Below are positions 1 to 7,640 of a stretch of DNA of 64,000 bases, one piece after another. The notes under the pieces are model-generated. The model ran no database searches. It had not been told where the DNA came from and saw nothing but the letters and a program-made list of their open reading frames with translations. The translations under genes and the position numbers were made by a program. Origin of the DNA: Clostridium_AI sp964409685. GTDB taxonomy: Bacteria > Bacillota > Clostridia > Lachnospirales > Lachnospiraceae. Each line of letters begins with the position of its first letter. The first letter of the stretch is position 1. The stretch is from NCBI GenBank assembly GCA_964409685.1, contig CAYPEJ010000005.1, positions 1 to 64,000 of the forward strand, given 5' to 3'.

Positions 1-43
1 AAAAAGACAACTAATCCCACCAGAATGGTGGGATTAGTTGTCT
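1..43 (-). terminator. Rho-independent terminator of the DUF1292 gene
   Basis: A perfect 17-bp inverted repeat (5-21 and 27-43, loop of 5) is followed on the minus strand by a run of five T (1-5). It lies 58 bp beyond the stop codon of the minus-strand DUF1292 gene. Confidence 0.9.
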
Positions 44-50
44 ACAGCCT

Positions 51-81
51 GAGAGTTGTATAAATACCCTATACAACTCTC
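51..81 (-). terminator. Second hairpin in tandem with the terminator at 1-43
   Basis: An 11-bp perfect inverted repeat (51-61 and 71-81) with a 9-nt loop lies between the DUF1292 stop and the strong terminator. It has no T run directly after it, so it may act as a 3' stabilising stem-loop instead of a terminator. Confidence 0.5.
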
Positions 82-100
82 TAACTTATTCACATTATAA

Positions 101-427
101 TTATTCGCCTGCTTCAAATTCTTCGAATTCAGTGTCAATTTCCATCTCATCTAGAATTTCAGAAAAAGCTTCTGCAACAATTTCATATTCTTCATCAGAT
201 TCGATATTAGCTAAATCTAATTCACCATCTTCTGACTCACTAAAACGATATAATAAAACTTCGCTCTGTTCTTCATCTTTTTCTAATTCTTCAACAGGCA
301 TTAATGCGATATATTGGTCTTCTTTCACTGGGAAGATAGATAATACAACACATTCAAGTTCTGAATCATCATCTAAAGTTAATGTAATAATATCATGTGA
401 TTCTTCGTAATTCATGTTTTCTTCCAT
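101..427 (-). CDS. DUF1292 family protein
   Basis: A 108-residue, very acidic protein of the DUF1292 (YrzB-like) family. No enzymatic function is established for the family. The pattern is typical: an N-terminal strand with IITLTLDDDSE, a central hydrophobic stretch (YIALMPV), then EVLLYRFSE and an acidic helical tail (EIVAEAFSEIL). The ATG at 427 is preceded by GTGAGG at good spacing. A second, shorter family member lies at 53755-54027 in its usual place beside ruvX, so this one is a dispersed paralogue. It is monocistronic: a terminator follows and a folded leader precedes it. The family call is firm, the role unknown. Confidence 0.85.
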   Translation of the reverse strand: MEENMNYEESHDIITLTLDDDSELECVVLSIFPVKEDQYIALMPVEELEKDEEQSEVLLYRFSESEDGELDLANIESDEEYEIVAEAFSEILDEMEIDTEFEEFEAGE

Positions 428-442
428 CTTGTTACCTCACTT

Positions 443-512
443 TTTTATTGCATAGCATGTAATCATATGCTTTTAAACATGCTAACATAGTAGTTTCCTA
501 ATTGCAATAAAA
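443..512 (-). promoter_or_regulatory. Nested inverted repeats in the leader of the DUF1292 gene
   Basis: A 10-bp repeat (443-452 with 503-512) encloses a 7-bp one (453-459 with 478-484). In the minus-strand transcript the outer stem ends just before the ribosome binding site, so folding could affect initiation. It also lies 20 bp past the antiporter stop and could act as its weak 3' stem. Which role applies cannot be told from sequence. Confidence 0.35.
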
Positions 513-532
513 ATTTACGCAATTTCCTATTC

Positions 533-1789
533 TCACATACTTTTTTGTTCTTCTGCGTCGATTTTAGATGATTCATTATAGTTTGAAATCAATTTAGAAT
601 CAACCACTTCAGTCTCGTTTCCTTTATCTTTAAAAACAACCTTTAATAAAATTGGAGTAATAATTGTTGTGACGATAACCATAATTACAATTGGTCCAAA
701 TAAGGTTGTACTCATAAGCCCACACGCGATTCCCTTATTGGCAACAATTAAAGCTACCTCTCCACGGGAAATCATACCTACGCCAATTTGGACGCATTCA
801 TCCTTTTTGTAGTGACAAAGTTTAGCTCCTAATCCACATCCAATCACTTTTGATATAATTGCAACTATTACTAATAATACTGCAAACATTACTATTTTAC
901 TTGTCATGGATGGTAATTCTACTTTTAGACCAATGCTTGCAAAGAATACTGGTGATAAAAGCATGTAGGATAAAGTTTCAAACCTTGAAGTTATGTAATG
1001 GATTCGCGCAGTTCCTGAAATTGCCAGACCTGCTATAAATGCTCCTGTAATATCTGCAACACCGAAAAATTCTTCTGCGGAATACGCCATTATAAGACAG
1101 AATGAAAAACTAATCACAACAAAACGTCTTAAATCTGTATTGGAATTAGCAACCCACTTTTTAAATACCCAATGGAATGCCACTCCTGCTGCTGATCCAA
1201 CAACAAAAAATGCTACAATTTGCAATAATACAACTCCGATATTTACATCTGAGCTGGCTGCACTTGTAATAATAGTAAGTGCAATGATGCCTAAAATATC
1301 ATCAATTAATGCTGCTCCAAGTATGGCATTACCTGCTTTTGTTGAAAGTTTTCCTAACTCTTTCAACGTTTCTACTGTTATACTAACAGATGTTGCAGTC
1401 ATAATAATACCGATAAACATGTTTTGCAAGAAAGTGCTAGTGGATAGGGTTGGATCTCCTTCATTAAATAGGAAAGCAATTAAAAAACCTCCGCCTAAAG
1501 GAACAAGGACACCTAATAACGCAATAATAAAAGATGCCTTTCCTGACTTTTTCAGCTCTGTAATATCACTTTCAAGACCTGCAATAAACATTAAAACAAT
1601 GACACCAATTTCTGATACATCACTCAAGAAATCTGTAGTCGTTATAATGCCAGTACATGCAGGTCCTAGAAGTAGCCCCGCTAAAAGTGCTCCTACTACT
1701 TGCGGAAGTCGTACTTTCTTAGTTGCTAGTCCTAGTGCCTTTGTACTAAGCAAGATGATTGCTAGTGATAAAAGATAACTGTACTCCAT
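533..1789 (-). CDS. Cation:proton antiporter (CPA2 / KefB-NapA-like)
   Basis: A 418-residue integral membrane protein of the monovalent cation:proton antiporter-2 type, expected to exchange Na+ or K+ for H+ across the cytoplasmic membrane. It has about twelve hydrophobic segments. The N-terminal helix carries GLATKKVRLPQVVGALLAG, and the middle of the protein has GAALIDDILGI, the two-aspartate ion-binding motif of electrogenic family members, followed by FGVADITGAFIAGLAIS. There is no TrkA-N domain and only a 30-residue polar tail, so it is a short, NapA-like form. The ATG at 1789 has an AGAGG site, and a sigma-A promoter lies upstream. Ion specificity cannot be read from sequence. Confidence 0.88.
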   Translation of the reverse strand: MEYSYLLSLAIILLSTKALGLATKKVRLPQVVGALLAGLLLGPACTGIITTTDFLSDVSEIGVIVLMFIAGLESDITELKKSGKASFIIALLGVLVPLGGGFLIAFLFNEGDPTLSTSTFLQNMFIGIIMTATSVSITVETLKELGKLSTKAGNAILGAALIDDILGIIALTIITSAASSDVNIGVVLLQIVAFFVVGSAAGVAFHWVFKKWVANSNTDLRRFVVISFSFCLIMAYSAEEFFGVADITGAFIAGLAISGTARIHYITSRFETLSYMLLSPVFFASIGLKVELPSMTSKIVMFAVLLVIVAIISKVIGCGLGAKLCHYKKDECVQIGVGMISRGEVALIVANKGIACGLMSTTLFGPIVIMVIVTTIITPILLKVVFKDKGNETEVVDSKLISNYNESSKIDAEEQKSM

Positions 1790-1833
1790 AACTTTTACCT
1801 CTTTTCTTATTGTCTTTACATAAAGCCTTATGC

Positions 1834-1862
1834 ATTATAACTCAAAAAAAGAGATTAATCAA
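1834..1862 (-). promoter_or_regulatory. Sigma-A type promoter of the antiporter gene
   Basis: On the minus strand TTGATT (1857-1862) and TATAAT (1834-1839) are separated by 17 bp, about 45 bp upstream of the antiporter start codon. Confidence 0.7.
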
Positions 1863-1909
1863 ATTATTTGACAAAATTTTTACCATTTTATTTTTTTTCG
1901 TCGTTTTGC

Positions 1910-3910
1910 CTAATCTTCTAGTATTCTTTTACTACTATAATAGGTGGAAATAAAATAAATTATATAAATTCCTCCATAAATTAGGCCTGAAGTGATAATA
2001 GATTTTAGAATATTTTCACTCATAAGCACTACTAACATTTTTCCCATAAAACAAATCCCAAAGTATGCATGCACAATTGCAAGTAGTAAAGGCATAAAGA
2101 AAAAGATTCCTATCTGCATAAATAGTGACTTGTGAATCAATTTATCTTCTACCCCCAATTTTCGAAGCAGAGTATAACGTTCTTTATTGTCTGAAGTTTC
2201 TGACAACTCCTTCAAAGCTAACAACGCAGCACTGGTAATTAGAAATGTAATTCCTATATATAATCCTACAAATACTACGATAGCGGCCAAACCTACACTT
2301 GCTTCTTTAATATGAATTCTAGTGTTACAGTTTATACCACGCACATCTTCTAATGCCACAATCGTTTGGTCAAATGCTTTTGCTGCTTTCTCGCTCATTT
2401 TGATGTATTTCCCTGCAAATATATATGAAGCAATTTGCATGTTCTCATCTTGTTCCACTGCACTGTCAGGTAAAATAATCACATTAAATGTAGTTCTCTG
2501 CTCTCCAAGCATAAGCATCATTTCTTGGCAGACGTCATATTTTGGAATGTATATATTTCCGCTTATGACAAGTTCACCTTGTTCTGCAAGATATTGATTT
2601 TGAAAATCTAAAAATGTCTTAAAATTGCACAACGCAATGTACTCATTTTCTTCTAACGAAAAAGTCTTCTCACCATATAATGTCGCCAGTTGATTATAAT
2701 CACTAACTTTTACGATTTCTGTCGGTGTATCCCATTGTACCATAGGATAACTCTTCATAAGTTCCTGTTGCATTTGTTCACTTAATAGATTTTTCATCTT
2801 CAAATCGGAAGTATGATACTGTGGAAATTCTACATATTCCTTAATACTGTGTAAATCTATATCATGCTCTTCTAATAGTTCTACTACTGTAGAATTATTT
2901 TTTTCATCAAGTACTTTTCGTATGGACAAATCAGCTGGTGTACTCATTCGAATATCTTCATTACAGGATTTATTTAATGCAACACCTATGGTAATTGCTC
3001 CAATCGAAACAAATAGCAACAAACATATAATTGTCATACTCAATACCATCGTATTTACTTTGTTGTGTACCTGTCTTAAAACAAATGCATTTAAATCCTT
3101 TAGATAAATTTTCTTATTCTTCTGAATGACTACTAAAAAGAAGCCAGATAGAGACCAGAAAAATAGAAATGTACTTATAGTTCCTAATGCAATGATAACT
3201 AGACATTTTACACTAGATAAATTCTCGTAGTTTACAGTAATGCTACAATAGCAATACACTAACGTTGCAATTGATATGAAAAATACAATTACAGAAACAA
3301 TTGGATTTTTTAACTTTACTACTTCATTTCTACGATTTGCACTCATTAAGTCTACAAGTTTATATCTACTAATGGAAATTGCGTTAAATAGAATAACCAA
3401 AACAAACATAATTCCAAAGCAAACTACTGTTTTCATACATGCAGCTTTTGAAAAACTAAAGTAATACTCTGACATATCTGCTTCAAACATTCTTCCGATT
3501 AAAATGGACATAAATTGTGATGCAAATACCCCAATAATAAGTCCTACTACTAGTGATATTAGTCCAATGATAAATGTCTCTGTAATTAAAATTTTGGATA
3601 TACTATGTTTGCTCATACCAAGAGTTAAATAGACTCCAAATTCTCGCTTTCTTCGGCGAATCAGAAAATTGTTTGCATATACAATTAGGAATCCCAATAT
3701 AATGGCGACCACTACGGATATTCCACCCAACATGGAAACCATTAACTTAATAATATCATAAGCGGATTCCGTTAATGTAAACATTGCTTCTTGACTATCC
3801 AAAGAGTTGAACACATAAAAAATTGCAACTCCTAGTATTAGCGTTAAAAAGTATATCGCATAGTCCTTATAGGACTTTCGAATATTGAGAAGGGAAAGCT
3901 TATATAACAT
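1910..3910 (-). CDS. bceB: Bce-type ABC transporter permease (BceB-like)
   Basis: A 666-residue FtsX-like permease of the peptide-antibiotic (bacitracin/lantibiotic) detoxification family. The layout is typical of BceB: a first transmembrane helix near residues 17-40, an FtsX block at about 55-260 with FLIRRRKREFGVYLTLGM just after helix 2, a 200-residue extracellular sensor domain (about 320-530) after helix 7, and a last group of three helices at the C terminus. The gene overlaps the end of bceA by 11 bp, so the two are translationally coupled. In the family it forms a complex with BceA and the BceS kinase; here the kinase gene upstream is truncated. The substrate peptide is unknown. Confidence 0.9.
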   Translation of the reverse strand: MLYKLSLLNIRKSYKDYAIYFLTLILGVAIFYVFNSLDSQEAMFTLTESAYDIIKLMVSMLGGISVVVAIILGFLIVYANNFLIRRRKREFGVYLTLGMSKHSISKILITETFIIGLISLVVGLIIGVFASQFMSILIGRMFEADMSEYYFSFSKAACMKTVVCFGIMFVLVILFNAISISRYKLVDLMSANRRNEVVKLKNPIVSVIVFFISIATLVYCYCSITVNYENLSSVKCLVIIALGTISTFLFFWSLSGFFLVVIQKNKKIYLKDLNAFVLRQVHNKVNTMVLSMTIICLLLFVSIGAITIGVALNKSCNEDIRMSTPADLSIRKVLDEKNNSTVVELLEEHDIDLHSIKEYVEFPQYHTSDLKMKNLLSEQMQQELMKSYPMVQWDTPTEIVKVSDYNQLATLYGEKTFSLEENEYIALCNFKTFLDFQNQYLAEQGELVISGNIYIPKYDVCQEMMLMLGEQRTTFNVIILPDSAVEQDENMQIASYIFAGKYIKMSEKAAKAFDQTIVALEDVRGINCNTRIHIKEASVGLAAIVVFVGLYIGITFLITSAALLALKELSETSDNKERYTLLRKLGVEDKLIHKSLFMQIGIFFFMPLLLAIVHAYFGICFMGKMLVVLMSENILKSIITSGLIYGGIYIIYFISTYYSSKRILED

Positions 3911-4667
3911 CGCTTAATTCACCTCCTAAAAGGGAAACCACATCTATGATTTGGTTAAAGAATTCTTTTCTACTGTTGTCTCCTTTTCGAATTTCGTTGA
4001 AGATTCTTCCGTCCTTAATAAAAATAATTCGATTGGCATAACTTGCTGTAAATGCATCATGTGTTACCATTAAAATCGTCGCATCTTGTTCTAGATTCAA
4101 ATAACTAAAGCAATCCAATAACATCTTTGCTGATTTGGAATCAAGGGCACCTGTCGGTTCGTCTGCTAGAATCAAGCGAGGCTTGGTAATGATAGCACGT
4201 GCACTGGATACTCGCTGTTTCTGTCCTCCTGAGATCTGATATGGATATTTATCTAAAATATTTTGAATCGCAAGTTGTTTGGCAACTTCCTGTACTCTTT
4301 GTTCAATTTCACTTGCATTTACATGTTGGATAGAAAGTGCTAACGCAATATTTTCAAATACGGTTAACGTATCTAGTAAATTAAAATCTTGAAATACGAA
4401 TCCTAATTCATCTCTTCGGAATTTGGTTAACTTTTTTCCTTTTAATTGTGTTACATTTTGTCTATTTACAAAAATATTGCCACTGGTTACGGTATCTAAT
4501 GTGGAAATACAATTGAGAAGAGTTGTTTTTCCACTTCCGCTAGCTCCCATAATTCCTACAAATTCACCTTCTACAACATGAAAACTGATTCCATCTACTG
4601 CTTTTGTGATATTTCCTTTATTTCCATAATACTTTTCTACGTTATCTACATTTAATACGATACACAT
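3900..4667 (-). CDS. bceA: Bce-type ABC transporter ATPase (BceA-like)
   Basis: A 255-residue ABC ATPase of the MacB/LolD-like clade that pairs with BceB permeases. Visible motifs are the Walker A GASGSGKTT (41-49), the Q-loop region VFQDFNLLD, the signature YQISGGQKQR (143-152), Walker B LILADEPTGALD (165-176) and the H-loop VTHD near 202. The ATG at 4667 follows an AAAGGAG site. All catalytic residues are intact, so the transporter itself looks functional even though the neighbouring regulatory pair is damaged. Confidence 0.93.
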   Translation of the reverse strand: MCIVLNVDNVEKYYGNKGNITKAVDGISFHVVEGEFVGIMGASGSGKTTLLNCISTLDTVTSGNIFVNRQNVTQLKGKKLTKFRRDELGFVFQDFNLLDTLTVFENIALALSIQHVNASEIEQRVQEVAKQLAIQNILDKYPYQISGGQKQRVSSARAIITKPRLILADEPTGALDSKSAKMLLDCFSYLNLEQDATILMVTHDAFTASYANRIIFIKDGRIFNEIRKGDNSRKEFFNQIIDVVSLLGGELSDVI

Positions 4668-4694
4668 GTTTCATAACTCCTTTCCTTTGTTCTA

Positions 4695-4761
4695 ATCATA
4701 CCTTAGTAAAGAAAAATGAACCATTGAATTACCTTACAGAAACCTTTCAGTTTTGAAAGGT
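4695..4761 (-). promoter_or_regulatory. bceAB promoter with palindromic operator candidate
   Basis: The 160-bp gap before bceA holds a -10 like TATGAT (4695-4700, minus strand) and, about 40 bp upstream, a 7-bp inverted repeat ACCTTTC/GAAAGGT with 6-bp spacing (4742-4748 and 4755-4761), with further GAAAG copies beside it. BceR-type regulators bind palindromes placed just upstream of a weak -35, so this is the likely regulator site. The -35 itself is poor. Confidence 0.5.
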
Positions 4762-4828
4762 TTTGAAAGTTTCTGAAAGAATAGAAAAGGTTTCGAATTT
4801 TCAACACTCTAAAACATGGAAAAACAAG

Positions 4829-5680
4829 TTATGATACCGTATCGTAAAAATCTGTTTTTGTAAAGTAAACGATTACTTCACATCCGTTGTCTTCTTCACT
4901 TTGCAGTACAATCTTATGTCCTAATCTTCCGCATAATTTCTCACACAGGTACAGTCCAATGCCTGTTGATTTTTCTTTCTTTCGTCCGTTATTTCCAGTA
5001 AACCCCTTTTCGAATACAAATGGTAAATCTTCTTGACGAATTCCTACACCATAATCTTTTAAATGCAGACTACAGATTCCGTCTTGTTCTTCTGCATAGA
5101 TTTCTATGGATAACTCTTCTTTTGCGTACTTGATAGCATTGGATATGAGTTGGTTTATAATAAATCCTAGCCATTTGGAATCACTAAGTACAAATGTATC
5201 TAGCCCATGGAGATTCATTTTTGCTCGTTTCTCAATCAAATTTCTTTTATTTTTCAGGAGTACTTGGTGAACGACATCCTTTAAGGATACATCTGTGATT
5301 CGATAATCCTTTTCTACATAATTACTTCTTGCATAAAATAAAGCTTGTTCGATATAACCTTCAATCTTATTCAGTTCTTCCTCGATGCTAGAAGATATTT
5401 CATTTTTATGGTTAGCTAAAACAAGACTTGCTGTTGCAATTGGAATTTTTACTTCGTGAATCCACATTTCAATGTATTCTTTATACTCTCGATTGGAATA
5501 CTTATATTCATTTACATGTTCTGTCATGGATTTCCCCATATCTTTTACTAAATCATAAAACTGACTTTCTTCCTGTCTTTTCCCCTTTTTCATAAGCTCT
5601 GGCAATAAGTACTTTTTATCTAGGGAATCGTTTAAGTCTGTAAGCTCGTCAAAATAGGTTTTTGTTCTGTAAAATTCCAT
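4829..5680 (-). CDS. bceS: BceS-like sensor histidine kinase, N-terminally truncated
   Basis: A 283-residue kinase core of the BceS (intramembrane-sensing) family. It keeps the H box WIHEVKIP (His75), the N box NQLISNAIKYAK (Asn181), DYGVGI (209-214) and the final G box TGIGLYL. Full-length BceS proteins are about 330-340 residues and start with two transmembrane helices; here the protein starts at MEFYRTKTYF, which in the family follows helix 2 directly. There is no ribosome site at this ATG; it lies 8 bp after the stop of the truncated response regulator, so translation would depend on coupling. The reading frame continues upstream into regulator DNA as ...SYFLINY, apparently the remnant of helix 2. 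Probably non-functional as a sensor. Confidence 0.85.
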   Translation of the reverse strand: MEFYRTKTYFDELTDLNDSLDKKYLLPELMKKGKRQEESQFYDLVKDMGKSMTEHVNEYKYSNREYKEYIEMWIHEVKIPIATASLVLANHKNEISSSIEEELNKIEGYIEQALFYARSNYVEKDYRITDVSLKDVVHQVLLKNKRNLIEKRAKMNLHGLDTFVLSDSKWLGFIINQLISNAIKYAKEELSIEIYAEEQDGICSLHLKDYGVGIRQEDLPFVFEKGFTGNNGRKKEKSTGIGLYLCEKLCGRLGHKIVLQSEEDNGCEVIVYFTKTDFYDTVS

Positions 5681-5688
5681 ATAATTGA

Positions 5689-6105
5689 TTAGGAAATAAC
5701 TGTAAACTCACCCAAATCAAACAGGCTAGAGTGTTCACTCTCCTTATACACTCGTTTTAGAATTGCTTCAATTCGTGCTAATAATATTTGTAGATGAAAT
5801 GGTTTTGCTACAAAATCATCTGCACCACAATTCATGCTCATAAGTTCTGTCATTTCCGTATCTTTGCTTGTTATCATAATAATTGGAATTTCAGAACGCT
5901 TTCGAAGTTCTTTGCACAAATAGAGACCGTCTGTATTGGGTAACCCGATATCTAACAACACCATATCTAAGTGGTGACTTAAGATTCCATCTGGGGTAAA
6001 GTCGCATTCTGGTAAACTGATTGTATGTAATCCATTGTTTGTTAAAAATAGCGATAGTTCATTACTTAATTTTTGGTCGTCTTCTACAATTCCTATTTTT
6101 CTCAT
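5689..6105 (-). CDS. bceR: BceR-like response regulator, lacking its DNA-binding domain
   Basis: A 138-residue protein that contains only the receiver domain of an OmpR/BceR-type regulator. The acidic pocket VEDD (7-10), phosphoacceptor Asp52 in LLDIGLPNTDG, Thr79 in MITSK and Lys101 in VAKPF are all present. Family members are about 225-230 residues; here the frame stops right after the linker GEFTVIS, where the winged-helix domain should begin. The start at 6105 (MRKIGIV) is chosen because AGAAAGG lies 9 bases upstream; in-frame codons further upstream have no ribosome site. Together with the kinase truncation next door this points to one deletion. It could still accept a phosphate, but not bind DNA. 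Confidence 0.87.
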   Translation of the reverse strand: MRKIGIVEDDQKLSNELSLFLTNNGLHTISLPECDFTPDGILSHHLDMVLLDIGLPNTDGLYLCKELRKRSEIPIIMITSKDTEMTELMSMNCGADDFVAKPFHLQILLARIEAILKRVYKESEHSSLFDLGEFTVIS

Positions 6106-6141
6106 ATTCATTTGCCTTTCTGTATAAATCATTTTATTATC

Positions 6142-6181
6142 AAAAAGTGTAAGCATTTCTTTTCTTGAAACACTTACACTT
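6142..6181 (-). terminator. Terminator of the MATE gene
   Basis: The stem AAGTGTAAG (6145-6153) pairs with CTTACACTT (6173-6181), with further pairing inside, and the minus-strand transcript continues into TTTTTG. It lies between the MATE stop and the response regulator start, leaving under 40 bp for any promoter of the regulator. Confidence 0.8.
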
Positions 6182-6199
6182 CTTTTGTAGTTCTTCCTT

Positions 6200-7522
6200 T
6201 TACAATTTTATCTTATTTTCTCTTCTAAGTAAACAGATTACAAAAATCAATGTTGCAATCTCTGCACAGAAGAAAGATAACCACACTCCTGTCATGCTAA
6301 ATAACATAGACAATACTACTGCAAATAGTACAATAAAAATCAACCCCCGAGCAATTGATATAGCCATTCCGTTAGATGCTTGTTCCTTGGCTGTCATAAA
6401 AAATGCAGAAACTACATTGATACCACTTGGAAAAAATCCCAACGCATAAAGTACAAGCCCTAGATTGGCGATGGATGCTAACTGTTGATTCTGCTCTTCG
6501 TTAAATGCTGCTATTAACGGCTCACGGAACACCACAACGATTACATATGAGATTGCGGCTAAACTTAATGCAGTTATGATACCTCTACGATATGTCTGTT
6601 TCATTTTCTCGGTATCACCAACACCGTAATAATGACTAATCAATGGTTGCACACCTTGTCCAATTCCAGTAAATAGTGATGTAATTACAAGTGCAATATT
6701 TGCAACAACACCATAAGCAGCAACACCAATAGTTCCTGCCAAATGCATGATAATATAGTTAAATACAAAAATTACTACACCTGATGACAATTCGTTAATA
6801 AAGGACGAAAAGCCCAAACGAATAGTATCAAACGATACCCCCAACTGAAATGGTGCTTTTTGCAAATGAAATGCGTTCTTTTTCTTTAAAATGTATACCG
6901 ATAATACAAGTATCCCTGTTATCGGTGACATTCCTGTTGCAAGGGCAGCTCCAAACATTCCCATATTGCAAGGAAATATGAAAATGTAGTCAAAGATAAT
7001 ATTTGCAAAACTTCCTGCTAATGTTGCATACATAGCAAGGTGAGGACTTCCATCATTCCGAACAAAACAGATGAGTAAGTGATTCAAGCAAAACATTGGT
7101 GTAAAGCACAAGATTGTTTTCAAATAAATACTTGTCAAACCAATCGTATCGCTATCTGCACCACAAAGTTGACTGATCTGGTCTGAACAGAATACTCCTG
7201 CCAATATAAAAAGCATTGAGAAAAAGATAATTTTATACAATGCTTGTGTAAAATATTGATTCGCTTTTTTCTCCTCTTTCATTGCTCGCAAAATCGAAAA
7301 TTTCGTAGCACTTCCCATAGCAATCATTAAGCCTAGTCCGTGTATTAAACTAAATACAGGGATGGCTAAGTTCAACGCCGCTAGTCCATTGGATGCTAGT
7401 CCTTTTGCTACGAAAAATGTATCCGCTAAAATGTAACACGAAATTCCTATCATTCCAAGAACATTAAAGGATACGTATTTGGCAAATGCTTTGCCTGGAT
7501 TGTTGTAATTATTTCCTTCCAT
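6200..7522 (-). CDS. MATE family efflux transporter
   Basis: A 440-residue, twelve-helix membrane protein of the MATE (NorM/DinF-like) family, which exports cationic drugs or metabolites in exchange for Na+ or H+. The N-terminal half shows ISCYILADTFFVAKGLAS and the loop NLAIPVFSLIHGLGLMIAMG; the equivalent position of the second half shows IGVAAYGVVANIALV and GIGQGVQPLISHYYG, the usual internal repeat of the fold. The length is normal. Its start at 7522 has only a weak ribosome site (GAGAAAG). It ends at its own terminator and is not obviously co-transcribed with the bce genes. Confidence 0.92.
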   Translation of the reverse strand: MEGNNYNNPGKAFAKYVSFNVLGMIGISCYILADTFFVAKGLASNGLAALNLAIPVFSLIHGLGLMIAMGSATKFSILRAMKEEKKANQYFTQALYKIIFFSMLFILAGVFCSDQISQLCGADSDTIGLTSIYLKTILCFTPMFCLNHLLICFVRNDGSPHLAMYATLAGSFANIIFDYIFIFPCNMGMFGAALATGMSPITGILVLSVYILKKKNAFHLQKAPFQLGVSFDTIRLGFSSFINELSSGVVIFVFNYIIMHLAGTIGVAAYGVVANIALVITSLFTGIGQGVQPLISHYYGVGDTEKMKQTYRRGIITALSLAAISYVIVVVFREPLIAAFNEEQNQQLASIANLGLVLYALGFFPSGINVVSAFFMTAKEQASNGMAISIARGLIFIVLFAVVLSMLFSMTGVWLSFFCAEIATLIFVICLLRRENKIKL

Positions 7523-7580
7523 ACTAATTCTTTCTCACTTTCCTATTCCCATAATCTCTCTTTTAAATATCATTCCAAAA

Positions 7581-7613
7581 ACACAGCAGGCAAGTCGAAC
7601 ACGACCTGCCTGC
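7581..7613 (-). terminator. Terminator of the secreted LRR-like gene
   Basis: A 12-bp stem with one G-T pair (7586-7597 and 7602-7613, 4-nt loop) is followed on the minus strand by TGTGTTTTTGG. Confidence 0.8.
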
Positions 7614-7640
7614 AATTATATAAAAATAATCATCTTTTTT

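Noticed and set aside
1140..1778. A long plus-strand open frame of 212 codons opposite the antiporter gene
   Set aside because: It is antisense to a clear transporter gene, has no ribosome site and its product resembles no protein; it reflects codon bias on the other strand.
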